A stretch of DNA of 64,000 nt from Ilyobacter_A sp963675185 (GCA_963675185.2 CAXXOH010000002.1:310001-374000); one strand, 5' to 3'; positions 52,672 through 61,551 are shown, counted from the stretch's first letter. Program-made: numbers and translations. The notes: a model not told the origin generated them from the sequence alone.

Positions 52672-53727
52672 TTATACAATTTCTTTTAATTTTTCAATAA
52701 ATATACTCATCTCTTCATCGGTACCTATGCTGACCCTAAGGTGATTATTTATTCTATCTTTTTTAAAGTATCTCACAAGAACCCCTTTTTCTTTTAAGGT
52801 TTTAAATATCTCTTCTGCAGAAACCTCTTTGTGGGTTATGAATATAAAGTTGGCAGCTGAAGGGAGTACATCAAATCCGATCTTGTTGAGCTCTTCCACA
52901 GTCCACTCCCTTGTCGCTATAACCTTATCCCTTGTCTCTTCAAAATATTCACTGTCTTTTATAGCTTCTACACCACTTATCATGGCCACCCTGTCTATAG
53001 GATAGGAATTGAAGGAGTTCTTAACCCTGTTCAGCCCATCTATGAGCTCTTTGTTGCCTATTGCAAACCCAAGCCTTAGGCCCGCAAGGGAACGGGACTT
53101 AGAAAAAGTTTGAACTACAAGAAGGTTCGGGTAGCTATCCACAAGTTCCACAGCGGTCTCTCCGCCGAAGTCGATATATGCCTCGTCTATTATTACTATT
53201 TTATCCGGGTTACCTTTTAAAATTTTCTCTATCTCAGAAAGTTCCAGGCATTTGCTTGTAGGTGCATTGGGATTAGGTATTATTATCCCCCTGTTTAGCC
53301 CTACAAATTTATCCACAGGTACGGAAAACTGCTCGTCCAGTTTTATCATGTTGACGTTCAGCTTGAAAAGTTTTGCGTACACCTCGTAAAAACTATAGGT
53401 TATATCCGGGAATACTATCTCCTCCCCCTCGTCGAAAAACGTCATAAACGAAAGTGCAAGCACCTCATCCGATCCGTTCCCCAAAAAAACTTGGCTTTTA
53501 TTAACCCCGTAGTATTCTGCTATAGCTTCCAAAAGCACCTCTGAATTCGGGTCTGGGTAAAGTTTTAGGACATCTTTATCCAGCTCTTCAATGGCCTTTA
53601 CAACTTTTGGAGAAGGCGGATATGGGTTTTCGTTGGTGTTCAACTTTATATATTTTTTATCCTTTGGCTGCTCGCCGGGCACATACGGTTCCAGTCCCTT
53701 TGTTGTTTTGCTCCAATATTTGCTCAC
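52672..53727 (-). CDS. hisC: histidinol-phosphate aminotransferase-type enzyme
   Basis: A 351-residue PLP enzyme. The start GLEPYVPGEQPKD and LNTNENPYPPSPKV (residues 29-42) is typical of HisC. Cofactor residues include NPNAPT (152-157), DEAYIDF (181-187), and the Schiff-base K210 in TFSKSRSLAGLRLGFA. There are no other his genes nearby, so it may serve histidine synthesis from another locus or act as a general aromatic aminotransferase, as some HisC proteins do. ATG follows AAGGAATGAG. Confidence 0.9.
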   Translation of the reverse strand: MSKYWSKTTKGLEPYVPGEQPKDKKYIKLNTNENPYPPSPKVVKAIEELDKDVLKLYPDPNSEVLLEAIAEYYGVNKSQVFLGNGSDEVLALSFMTFFDEGEEIVFPDITYSFYEVYAKLFKLNVNMIKLDEQFSVPVDKFVGLNRGIIIPNPNAPTSKCLELSEIEKILKGNPDKIVIIDEAYIDFGGETAVELVDSYPNLLVVQTFSKSRSLAGLRLGFAIGNKELIDGLNRVKNSFNSYPIDRVAMISGVEAIKDSEYFEETRDKVIATREWTVEELNKIGFDVLPSAANFIFITHKEVSAEEIFKTLKEKGVLVRYFKKDRINNHLRVSIGTDEEMSIFIEKLKEIV

Positions 53728-53800
53728 TGTAGACTCATTCCTTTCCTTGAAATAAACTATTTAAATTAAATTATTAGCTTCTAAATTTTTTTATTAATAA

Positions 53801-54112
53801 ACTACTGAATTTATTCAAAATCCTTCTTTACACACAGAGAAACCTTTTAATAATAATTTTTGTCACGAATCTTCACAGATCACACGAATCGATTAAAATC
53901 TTTGAGCAACACTTTCTTTCTTTATATATCTCTATTAATTTCACTTCTCTGTAAAACTCTTTATTTTCCTCCGTGACACTCTATGACCAAAATATTTTTT
54001 ATTAGTGTAAATTCGTGCGATTCGTGACTAAAAAAGATATTCTCCATTCTTATATCTCTATAGAACTCAATCAAATAATTAATTGAAATTTAAACTAGGC
54101 AGAAACTTAATT
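53801..54112 (+). repeat. dispersed A-B-A'-B' intergenic element, copy 4
   Basis: The copy starts ACTACTGAATTTATTC, arm A CACACAGAGAAACC (only half), arm B GTCACGAATCTTCACAGATC, A' TTCTCTGTAAAACTC with a second CTCTATG, and B' AATTCGTGCGATTCGTGACT at about 54010-54029. A tail ACTAGGCAGAAACTTAATTT resembles that of copy 5. It lies upstream of hisC. Confidence 0.85.
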
Positions 54113-54245
54113 TACTTATGTATTCATATGATTTGTTCCATAAATTTTGGTACATTATATCATTATTCAGATAATTTTAAAATTAAAATATTGCCTAACT
54201 AATATAAATTTCAACTTGCTTAAGTCTCCTATTCACCTTGCCTAC

Positions 54246-54974
54246 TTAATCCTCATATATCATTTTCTTGGTCATGCCGCCGTCAACCACTATGTTTTCC
54301 CCATTTATAAAGTCATTTTCCTCCCCAGTCAAGAACACACACGCCCTTGCTATGTCTGCCGGCTTTCCAACCCTTTTGGAAGGGTGCTGGGCGTGGTCTG
54401 CCTCACTCAAGCTGTCGTAATTCCTATTTTGTATCCAACCCGGGCTGATGCAGTTTACCGTTATGTTCTCACCGCTAAGCGAGACGGCTTGTGCGTGGGT
54501 AAGGGATACTATCCCGCCTTTAGAAGCACCGTACGCCTCTCCACCGGGTTCTGACATGAGGTATCGCGTGGAGCTTATGTTTACTACCCTCCCATAACTA
54601 CTACCCCTGTTGTATTTCACAAATTCCTTGGCGCACAAAAAAGGAGCCCTCAGGTTAATTGCCATTACCTCGTCCCACTCTTCTACCCCAAGATCCTCCA
54701 AAGGCTTAAACCTGCTTATCCCCGCGTTGTTTATAAGTATGTCTACTTTACCGTAAGTTTCCACCGTATACTCAAACAGTTTTTCTATCTCCATAGGTTT
54801 TTTTATATCCACCCAATAGAAGTCCAGCCCAAAATCTTTAAGCCCCTCCGCTGAGGACTCATCTATATCCGCAGCCACCACGGCTGCGCCCATCCCCTTA
54901 TACGTTTTGGCGATTTCTAGCCCTATCCCATTGGCCGCTCCGGTGACAAGTACAACTTTCCCCTCGTAATTCAC
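54246..54974 (-). CDS. short-chain dehydrogenase/reductase
   Basis: A 242-residue classical SDR. The cofactor loop is VTGAANGIGLE (about residues 9-19), then DIDESS with acidic residues favouring NAD, NNAGIS, NISS and YGASKGG (Tyr-x3-Lys). GTG 54974 is chosen since GGGGGATCTACT precedes it and the family begins here; the frame runs open to 55058. It probably oxidises or reduces an alcohol or sugar; the substrate is unknown. Confidence 0.9.
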   Translation of the reverse strand: MNYEGKVVLVTGAANGIGLEIAKTYKGMGAAVVAADIDESSAEGLKDFGLDFYWVDIKKPMEIEKLFEYTVETYGKVDILINNAGISRFKPLEDLGVEEWDEVMAINLRAPFLCAKEFVKYNRGSSYGRVVNISSTRYLMSEPGGEAYGASKGGIVSLTHAQAVSLSGENITVNCISPGWIQNRNYDSLSEADHAQHPSKRVGKPADIARACVFLTGEENDFINGENIVVDGGMTKKMIYED

Positions 54975-55084
54975 AGTAGATCCCCCTTTTTTTAAACACA
55001 TTTTTCCAATTATACTACAATTTTCAAGCATTTCAAAAGCCGCATAGTTCTCAGGCACTATTTTATGTTTTTTGGTAAAATTTA

Positions 55085-55113
55085 TTGATGAATAAGTAAA
55101 AAGGTGTTAAAAT
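55085..55113 (+). promoter_or_regulatory. sigma-70-type promoter for the radical SAM gene
   Basis: TTGATG (55085-55090) and TAAAAT (55108-55113) are 17 bases apart, about 45 bases before the start codon. Confidence 0.6.
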
Positions 55114-55158
55114 ATACATTCAGGCTGGGGATACTGGAATAAAATTTTGGAGGTAAAA

Positions 55159-56343
55159 ATGAAAATAAGTAAAAAGGATGCTCTTGAGTGGTTCGAGGCT
55201 CTTTGCGAGATACCATCGGACTATTCGGATATTTTCGATGAGTTTGACGAGATTATAAAATCTACATACAGACAGATAGAGAGGTCTGTAATGGCCGATA
55301 TAAGTGATATGCAGTCTAAAATAAAAAACCTGAAAACCCTCGGAGGCAGAACTTACTACCTTGGGGATCCTGAAAAGTTCCCACCAGGGTGTACCTCGTG
55401 CCTTACCGGGAGCGGCCTTGGTTCAGTTAGGAAATCCCATTCCTGCAACCTGAGCTGCAGCTTCTGCTACTACCACGACTCAATAGATGAGGTGGAGAAA
55501 ATTCCTGAAGGCATGTGGGATATAGGGGACACCCTTTATGAAGAGGAAGACGTCGACTTACTGCTATCTATACAGAATAAGCCGACAGGGCTTGCCTACG
55601 TGTACCTTGAACCGTTTATGAATATAGAATCTTACTACGGCGTTGTCGGTAAATTCAGCAATGCAGGTATCTACCAGCACATGTACACCAACGGTACCCT
55701 ATGCACGGAAGAAAATCTGAAGGCTCTTTCAGAGGCCGGTCTAGACGAGCTCAGGTTCAACCTTGGGGCGTCAAACTGCAGCGACAAGGTTATCGAAGCC
55801 ATGATGATAGCCAGGAAATATTTTAGGTGGGTGGGTATAGAGACCCCTATGACTCCCGAATTCTACGAATCCTTCATGGAGAAAAAAGACGAGATACTGG
55901 CCATAGGTCTGGATTTCATGAACTGTGCCGAATTGCACTTCGGTCCTGATAATATTAACAACTACATGGGTGAAAAAATGTACTCATACAGGATGGGATA
56001 TATCTCACCTATCTGGTCTAGACAGATTACATATAAGATAATGGAAACGGCTGAAAATGAGAACTGGGGCATGCTGGTACATGACTGCTCAAACCACACA
56101 AAGTTCGCCAGAGAGCTGAACAGAGGGAAAAACCAGGGACTTGAGTTCGGCGAAACGAACTATAAGAGCGAATTTGACAGGCCTCTACTGGTAGCCTTCC
56201 TTTCCATACTGCGTGATGAAGAGTTCAAGTTTTTAGAAGAGGAGGAGCTCTCTGAAGATTATAAACTCGAGAACTGCCGAGAAAGAATCGAGGAGCTTTT
56301 GGAAGATTACAACGACGAATACATAGAAGATTTTGATGGATAA
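55159..56343 (+). CDS. radical SAM domain protein
   Basis: A 394-residue iron-sulfur enzyme. The radical SAM cluster motif is CNLSCSFCYY (C96, C100, C103), preceded by a second pair GCTSC (C78, C81) that may bind another cluster or zinc. YVYLEPFM and YTNGTLCTEENLKALSEAG (about 180-198) are the SAM-binding region. The C terminus is acidic. The reaction is unknown. ATG 55159 follows GGAGGTAAAA. It is a monocistronic unit whose terminator was split by an IS. Confidence 0.9.
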   Translation: MKISKKDALEWFEALCEIPSDYSDIFDEFDEIIKSTYRQIERSVMADISDMQSKIKNLKTLGGRTYYLGDPEKFPPGCTSCLTGSGLGSVRKSHSCNLSCSFCYYHDSIDEVEKIPEGMWDIGDTLYEEEDVDLLLSIQNKPTGLAYVYLEPFMNIESYYGVVGKFSNAGIYQHMYTNGTLCTEENLKALSEAGLDELRFNLGASNCSDKVIEAMMIARKYFRWVGIETPMTPEFYESFMEKKDEILAIGLDFMNCAELHFGPDNINNYMGEKMYSYRMGYISPIWSRQITYKIMETAENENWGMLVHDCSNHTKFARELNRGKNQGLEFGETNYKSEFDRPLLVAFLSILRDEEFKFLEEEELSEDYKLENCRERIEELLEDYNDEYIEDFDG

Positions 56344-56367
56344 TAACTCAAAAGGAGCCCTAGAGGC

Positions 56368-57913
56368 CATACCTATCAAACTAAGAAATTTTAGGAACCT
56401 AACTTTTATATAGTTAGGTTCCTATTTTAATTTTAAAGCTAAATTTTCAAACTACAAAAAACCACTTGCAAAAATGGCTAAAAAAGTTTATTCTATTATC
56501 AGTGATGTTCTCGGTGATTATTTGCTGGGAACTTTTTTTATTTTAGAATCAATAATTTTTTTTAATTTTGAAGTCAAGCGCATGAAACGCTTTTTAGATT
56601 TCAAAGTTTCCATGAAATCAGTCAAAACCCCCAACGAGCTTTTTATTACTCGCCTTATACTCATTTCTTTTGAGTATCCTCCATTGATACCCTTTGTAAT
56701 CTCCATTAAAAGAAGCATTCTAATTAAAGTGGCATATATGTGAGTCTCTATTCTTTCTACTTTCAAGTCTTTTAGTTTATCTAGTTTAAAATCAGATTTA
56801 AAAATTTTAAACAGCAATTCAATTTGCCATCTCAATTTATATATTTCGATGATTTCAGAAGGATTGAATCCCCAAAGATTAGTAATATATCCAGTAATTT
56901 CAGCAGAACTTCTTGCGTGCTTTGCGCAGTGCTCATTCCTTCTTTCTCTTTCTTCTATCTTTTGTACTTTTTTATTAGAAGTCTCTTTGTCCAATTTAGT
57001 TAGGATTACCCTAAAAGGCCTCTTGTCGTCATGGCTTCCGACTAGAAATTCATATTCTTGAGTCTCTCCTGCTTTTAGTTCTTTTCCCAACTCTCCAGCA
57101 TTTGTTACCAAATACTTCGTCTTTTTTAGTAGTTTTCCCTTTGGTGAGTACTGAGGATTAGGGTTTAAAGCAAATAACCTTGTTCCGGCTTTCAAACGAG
57201 AAACAAAAGAGCTGTTTCTGCTTTCAATCTCATTGAAGTCATCAAATTTAAAGTACCCTAAATCTTTTAAAACTAAGGAATCTGTAACTAATTTATCGTA
57301 GACATATTTAGAAAAATTTTGCTCATTTTTAGTTCCCGTAGATAAAACAGTGTTCTTAAAAGAATAATCTAATAATTCAAGGAGAAGATTTATTTTTAAA
57401 ACAGCAGGATTAGATTTGTTTGCACCTTTATACTTATTTTTTAATTTATTTGGCAATTTTATTTCAGTAGAGTCCATTAAAAAGATATTGCTGAAGCCAT
57501 AATTTTTAAAGGCTTTAGACTTATTGGATATTTGTGTTTTACAAAGAGATAAGAAAATATTTTTAAGAAATTCTACAGAAGCCTCGCTAAACCTCTGATC
57601 AAGCGCTTGAGGAGAAATATTAATATTCTGCTTTAATAGAAGTTCAGCGCTTAATTCTTCCAAGGATGAAGTGCATAAATTATTGGAGCTGAAACAAGTT
57701 AAAGATATGAAGTTAAGAGGAGAGGTTTTGCCGCTATTCCTAATTTTGAATTTAGAATACCTGGCAATTTGTTCAATATTTTTTTCCGAAAAGTAATTTA
57801 AAAATTTTGTTCTGATTTGTATGTTTCCCAAAAGAAAAACCTCCTTCAAGTAGTCCTTGAAGAAGGTTTTAGCACAAATTCTATTAAATTCAAAGCTTAG
57901 CTTGATAGGTATG
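56368..57913 (-). mobile_element. IS231-like insertion sequence, 1546 bp
   Basis: Inverted ends read CATACCTATCAAACTAAG on the left and CATACCTATCAAGCTAAG on the right. Both are flanked by CCCTAGAGGC (56358-56367 and 57914-57923), a 10-bp duplication. The target has the form GCC-N5-GGC inside a terminator hairpin, comparable to the GGG-N5-CCC preference reported for IS231A. Its own terminator hairpin (AGGAACCTAAC...GTTAGGTTCCT) lies near the left end. Confidence 0.92.
56518..57831 (-). CDS. IS4-family (IS231-like) transposase
   Basis: A 437-residue DDE transposase, intact. The acids are in IFLMDSTEIKLP, LVLKDLGYF and YKLRWQIELLFKIFK; the last is an exact Y-x2-R-x3-E-x6-K motif. TTG 57831 is chosen because AAGGAGG lies eight bases upstream; the frame also has a TTG at 57849 inside that site. 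Its C-terminal 60 residues closely match the remnant at 39186. Confidence 0.9.
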   Translation of the reverse strand: MGNIQIRTKFLNYFSEKNIEQIARYSKFKIRNSGKTSPLNFISLTCFSSNNLCTSSLEELSAELLLKQNINISPQALDQRFSEASVEFLKNIFLSLCKTQISNKSKAFKNYGFSNIFLMDSTEIKLPNKLKNKYKGANKSNPAVLKINLLLELLDYSFKNTVLSTGTKNEQNFSKYVYDKLVTDSLVLKDLGYFKFDDFNEIESRNSSFVSRLKAGTRLFALNPNPQYSPKGKLLKKTKYLVTNAGELGKELKAGETQEYEFLVGSHDDKRPFRVILTKLDKETSNKKVQKIEERERRNEHCAKHARSSAEITGYITNLWGFNPSEIIEIYKLRWQIELLFKIFKSDFKLDKLKDLKVERIETHIYATLIRMLLLMEITKGINGGYSKEMSIRRVIKSSLGVLTDFMETLKSKKRFMRLTSKLKKIIDSKIKKVPSK

Positions 57914-57957
57914 CCCTAGAGGCTCCTTTTTTATTTTAATTCACTAGATTTTTAGTT

Positions 57958-58179
57958 TTAAAAATATCCGTAGATGCCATATATCTGTATCATCCTTTTT
58001 TTGAAGAACTCCAATTCCTCAAAACTTGTTATGGTAACTGATACATTACCATCCTTATCTGTTATTTTTACCTTTTTATCCGAGTCTATCTCTTCCTGCA
58101 TGCTAGTAAGTATTTTGTCAAACTCTAGGTAGTTCTGCTCCGAGAGAATTTTTTGAATATCTTGAAGTTTATATGTCAT
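57958..58179 (-). CDS. small protein of unknown function
   Basis: A 73-residue charged, helix-rich soluble protein (KLQDIQKILSEQNYLEF, then ITDKDGNVSVTITSFEELEF). No family recognised. The ATG has GAGGAACC before it. It lies right next to the IS insertion and keeps a full frame. Confidence 0.65.
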   Translation of the reverse strand: MTYKLQDIQKILSEQNYLEFDKILTSMQEEIDSDKKVKITDKDGNVSVTITSFEELEFFKKRMIQIYGIYGYF

Positions 58180-58261
58180 AAAAGGGTTCCTCTTTTCAAA
58201 TATTTTATCATATTTTAGATTAAGATGTTTATTTTGTCAAAGCATATTTCCTTTTACAAAA

Positions 58262-58562
58262 ACCCTTTTTTGCCAACATAGCTGCACAGAGAAAACATAT
58301 TAAAAATATTTTTTGTCACGAATCTTCACGGATCACACGAATTATTCAAAAGATCTAAGTATGTTTCTCTTAGTACCTAAACTCTTTTTTATTGCTCTGT
58401 GAAACTCTTTATTTTACTCCGTGCAGCTTTGTGTCTGAAATATCATTTTATTTAATTTTTTATCGTGTACATTCGTGCGATTCGTAACTAAAAAAATATT
58501 TTTCTATTTCTATTACTTTAAATAAAGTTTAGATACAGATAGCAACTTAGGTTGATTTATAG
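58262..58562 (+). repeat. dispersed A-B-A'-B' intergenic element, copy 5
   Basis: Arm A is short (GCACAGAGAAAAC), arm B is GTCACGAATCTTCACGGATC, A' GCTCTGTGAAACTC with CTCCGTGCAGC, and B' ATTCGTGCGATTCGTAACT near 58470-58489. The tail TTTAGATACAGATAGCAAC closely matches copy 2 (TTTAGATACAGGTAGCAGC). The end of the tail touches the next small gene. Confidence 0.85.
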
Positions 58563-58703
58563 TTTTGGGGTGATTTTGGCATAATCACTTAATACATCTA
58601 AAAGCAGCGGCCTCGGAAGCTCCTCTACTATTTTTCTAGCCCCCTGAGCAGAGTATATATTTATACTTAAAACTATTATCCCTATAAGTACAAGCTTTTT
58701 CAT
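58557..58703 (-). CDS. small secreted protein, 48 residues
   Basis: A short frame with GAGGAGGGATAGAT before ATG. The product starts MKKLVLIGIIVLSINIYSA, a good signal peptide, and continues GARKIVEELPRPLLLDVLSD. No lipobox cysteine. Family unknown. The downstream end overlaps the tail of repeat copy 5. Confidence 0.65.
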   Translation of the reverse strand: MKKLVLIGIIVLSINIYSAQGARKIVEELPRPLLLDVLSDYAKITPKL

Positions 58704-58838
58704 ATCTATCCCTCCTCTTTTTTTTCTTAAAAAGATTATACTAAATTTCTCAATTTAATTTCGTAACAACAGTTACCGATATTTTGTGTTTCAAAATATT
58801 TTGAAACTTTTTTCTTACAGATAAATTCGCCACAAAAT

Positions 58839-58870
58839 AAAAAGGGATTTCTATATCAAGAAATCCCCTA
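58839..58870 (-). terminator. intrinsic terminator of the decarboxylase gene
   Basis: Read leftward, AGGGGATTTC and GAAATCCC form the stem over TTGATATA, with TTTTTATTTT after it. Confidence 0.85.
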
Positions 58871-58883
58871 AAAAATATTTTTT

Positions 58884-60503
58884 TTAAAATTCTCCTTTGC
58901 CGTCCACGTACTCTTTTGCCATATACAGGTGCTCCAACATTGTATCCATATCACTTTTCTCTGTAAAAGGGCTCATAGGATAGGATTTTATCCCTACTAG
59001 CATCCGTTTCTCTTTGGTTGTCTTGTATGAATCCGTATAGGATATTATGGGTGTACCATTACTTTCAGCTTGCTTTAAAACATACTCAGCTATCTCATGG
59101 TTATACCTGTTTAGCTTTTCCGTAAATTCAGCAGGCATCCTGTCATGAAGTTCTTTTTCGAAAAAAAGCTCTCCGTCTGTATCATACTTTGTTTCTGGAT
59201 AAAATCTAAAATCCGTTACAAAAGCTGGGTTGTGCTTATTTAAAAGAGCTATATCGGGGCTATCATCTATCTTTATGCGTAAGTAATCAGCCATGGATAG
59301 GAGATGTACTATGAGAGACTCGTACCCATCTTTTCCAAATGCCATCATGTTTACCAAGGCTTTCTGTGCGTAGTTTGGACGGCTAGACTCCAAGGTAAAT
59401 GTTCCTGGCTGATACCCATCTCCGTGGTAGAGGTACGGCATGTCTTTTTTGAATTTTTCCAGAAGCAGCAGGTCGTTCTTATTTTTTACAATAAAAGCGC
59501 TGCACAGATAAGGCCCCCAACCGGTTTTATGAAAATCTATACCAACCGAATCGGCATACTGGAGATCGCTTATCTTAGACACTATACTCCTTATCTCAAA
59601 CTGTAGATCTTTTGTAAGTCTTTTTACAGCATCGTCATTTTTAAAGGTTAAGTATGGCCACCCTATAACCGCATCAGCATGTATATGTATTTTATACCCT
59701 ACCTGCTTTTCTATCCTATCCCGGAGCTCCACCATACTCTTCAACGAATCTATTCCAAAAGCATCTGTGGTCCCCATGGTGGCAAAGATTGTCCCCACCC
59801 TGGCTCCACTCTCAATTGTCTTATTTATCTCAGCTTCCAGTTCGTCCACCACCATAGTGTTGTCATCGTCAGAGGGTATCACCTTTATATTGTCTAGTCC
59901 TATGCCGGTCCATATGGCGGAGGATTTTATGCTGTAGTGGGATACATCTGAGCAGAAAAAATGTATCCTGTCCCTTATCCCGGTATACTTGGAATTAGGA
60001 TCTGCTTTTTCAATACCTATACGGGCGGCATACAGGTTGCACCCGGTGCCACCAAAAGTAAAGATCCCGCCGGCTGTTTTCTTGTCAAAACCTATAAGGT
60101 CGGCCAACATGCCCACAGCCATCACCTCAGACTTTGCAGCACTCATGCCGTAATGGTCCCAGATTGAGTTTTCATTGTACCTTGCCGCCAGAGAAGCAGC
60201 TATTATGGATATTGTAGTAGGAGGAGGGATAACATTTGACTGCACCAGAGGGTGCCCCCATAAGCTTACCCCTTCATAAAGTTTTACAAGTTTTTCAAGC
60301 ACGTCTTCCTCATCACTCATAAATTTTGGAAAATTAGTTGTATAAAACAATTCTTCGTAGTTTAAGTCCTGCTTTTTTCCTATTACAGTCCCGTTTTTTC
60401 TATCGTCAATTTTATAAAGGATTTTATTTAATAAGTCGGTTATCTTCGATTCTTCTCCGCTTATCCTTACAAACAATTTTCTAATCCTATCAATAGACTC
60501 CAT
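58884..60503 (-). CDS. group II PLP-dependent amino-acid decarboxylase
   Basis: A 539-residue PLP decarboxylase of the glutamate/aromatic-amino-acid type. The Schiff-base K326 is in SVGIDFHKTGWGPYLCSAF; HADA (275-278) binds the cofactor ring, and TFGGTGCNLYAARIG (about 149-163) the phosphate. ATMGTTDAFGIDSLK (about 241-255) is typical. It may make GABA, tyramine or similar amines, and could help acid resistance; no antiporter gene flanks it. ATG follows AAGGGGGAG. Confidence 0.9.
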   Translation of the reverse strand: MESIDRIRKLFVRISGEESKITDLLNKILYKIDDRKNGTVIGKKQDLNYEELFYTTNFPKFMSDEEDVLEKLVKLYEGVSLWGHPLVQSNVIPPPTTISIIAASLAARYNENSIWDHYGMSAAKSEVMAVGMLADLIGFDKKTAGGIFTFGGTGCNLYAARIGIEKADPNSKYTGIRDRIHFFCSDVSHYSIKSSAIWTGIGLDNIKVIPSDDDNTMVVDELEAEINKTIESGARVGTIFATMGTTDAFGIDSLKSMVELRDRIEKQVGYKIHIHADAVIGWPYLTFKNDDAVKRLTKDLQFEIRSIVSKISDLQYADSVGIDFHKTGWGPYLCSAFIVKNKNDLLLLEKFKKDMPYLYHGDGYQPGTFTLESSRPNYAQKALVNMMAFGKDGYESLIVHLLSMADYLRIKIDDSPDIALLNKHNPAFVTDFRFYPETKYDTDGELFFEKELHDRMPAEFTEKLNRYNHEIAEYVLKQAESNGTPIISYTDSYKTTKEKRMLVGIKSYPMSPFTEKSDMDTMLEHLYMAKEYVDGKGEF

Positions 60504-60642
60504 AAAAACTCCCCCTTGATGAAATTACAAGTTTCAGGCAATTCCGATAAAATTAATCCCCAGTCTTTCCAAAACTATAAAATCAATCCCTATTTTAAAT
60601 TTATCTTGCTTTTTGTGTTTTCCTCTATAATTAATTCTATTT

Positions 60643-60669
60643 TAAAAAAAGGCGCTTTGAGTGCGCCTT
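60643..60669 (-). terminator. intrinsic terminator of the lysO genes
   Basis: Read leftward, AAGGCGC and GCGCCTT form a stem over seven bases with a run of T residues. Confidence 0.85.
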
Positions 60670-60679
60670 CGTCTTTATC

Positions 60680-61276
60680 TTATATGGAGTAAAAAAACGG
60701 CACCAATACCGGAACCAGAGAGCTCAGCAATACCCCGTTGAAAAACGATACAACCGCTATTTCTGGACTTGTGTACCTAGATATAATAGGCAGTGTGGTA
60801 TCCATGGAGGTAGCCCCGGCAGGTGCTATCACTGAATAATGGTTGAGGTATCTAGCTATAACCGGTATAGAGACCACCGTCAAAAGTTCCCTGAATATAT
60901 TCGCCATAAAGGCGATAGCCCCCACCTCTGCACTGTGAAGGTTTGTAAGCAAGATGCCTGAAAGACTGTACCAACCAAAACCAGACGCAATCGACAAACT
61001 TATGTTTACAGGAATATGCAGTAGCACCCCGGTCAGAACCCCGCCTGCCGCCGTACCAAAAATTATAGACAGGGGGACCAATATTATTATGGCACCGTGT
61101 TTTTTCACTTCCGCGAATATATGCCTGTTTCCCCCTACGTCCACTCCAACCAAAAACACCAGAAAACATAGGGCTACTGTGGCCAATTCCTCTAGAGACC
61201 CCACTGCCGAATGTGGAAAAAAGTAGTACCCTGAAAAAATCCCAAATAAAACTGCAGCTACTATGGAAAGGGTCAT
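60680..61276 (-). CDS. LysO-type lysine exporter, C-terminal subunit
   Basis: A 198-residue membrane protein with about six hydrophobic segments, equal to the C-terminal two thirds of E. coli LysO (YbjE). LCFLVFLVGVDVGGNRHIF and SGFGWYSLSGILLTNLHSAEVG are typical of the family. Its ATG overlaps the stop of the previous gene in ATGA, which points to translational coupling and a two-subunit carrier. Substrate lysine (or its analogues) is known for E. coli only. Confidence 0.88.
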   Translation of the reverse strand: MTLSIVAAVLFGIFSGYYFFPHSAVGSLEELATVALCFLVFLVGVDVGGNRHIFAEVKKHGAIIILVPLSIIFGTAAGGVLTGVLLHIPVNISLSIASGFGWYSLSGILLTNLHSAEVGAIAFMANIFRELLTVVSIPVIARYLNHYSVIAPAGATSMDTTLPIISRYTSPEIAVVSFFNGVLLSSLVPVLVPFFYSI

Positions 61277-61551
61277 TTTTCCACTTCCCTTCCAAGCACT
61301 TTAGTCACAGAATAAACTGCTGCGATACTTCCAAAGGATGTCATAAGAGCAAAGGTAAGCGACTTTATACCTATAGATTTCAGTTGTATCAAAAGCTCCT
61401 TGTTCACCCCTATGCCCACTCCCATGACGAAAATCAAAACCAAGACTCCTATATGCTGCAATCTAGTATTATATTTTTTTAATCTTTCAGAAATTTTGAT
61501 CCTGGCTCCGACAAAAAATCCAAAAACCAGAAAAATCAGAACTTTAAACAT
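61273..61551 (-). CDS. LysO-type lysine exporter, N-terminal subunit
   Basis: A 92-residue membrane protein with three hydrophobic segments, equal to the N-terminal third of LysO (DUF340). LVLIFVMGVGIGVNKELLIQL contains the family pattern. Together with the next gene it makes a complete exporter; this split is known elsewhere. ATG is at 61551. The region upstream has no lysine riboswitch that I could identify. Confidence 0.87.
   Translation of the reverse strand: MFKVLIFLVFGFFVGARIKISERLKKYNTRLQHIGVLVLIFVMGVGIGVNKELLIQLKSIGIKSLTFALMTSFGSIAAVYSVTKVLGREVEK

Larger units (their letters stand above)
56348..57930 (+). terminator. terminator of the radical SAM gene, split by an IS
   Basis: The left half (AAAAGGAGCC at about 56350-56359) and right half (GGCTCCTTTTTT at about 57920-57931) would pair around CTAGA if the IS and one duplication were removed. 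The IS sits at the loop, so transcripts may now run into it unless stopped by the element's own hairpin at 56391-56423. Confidence 0.78.

Noticed and set aside
54147..54554. 135-codon plus-strand frame opposite the short-chain dehydrogenase
   Set aside because: Antisense shadow of a well-supported gene; no ribosome site.
60852..61295. 147-codon minus-strand frame overlapping the LysO C-terminal gene
   Set aside because: Same strand, different frame; low-complexity Arg/Gly/Trp composition and no family match, while the LysO frame is clear.
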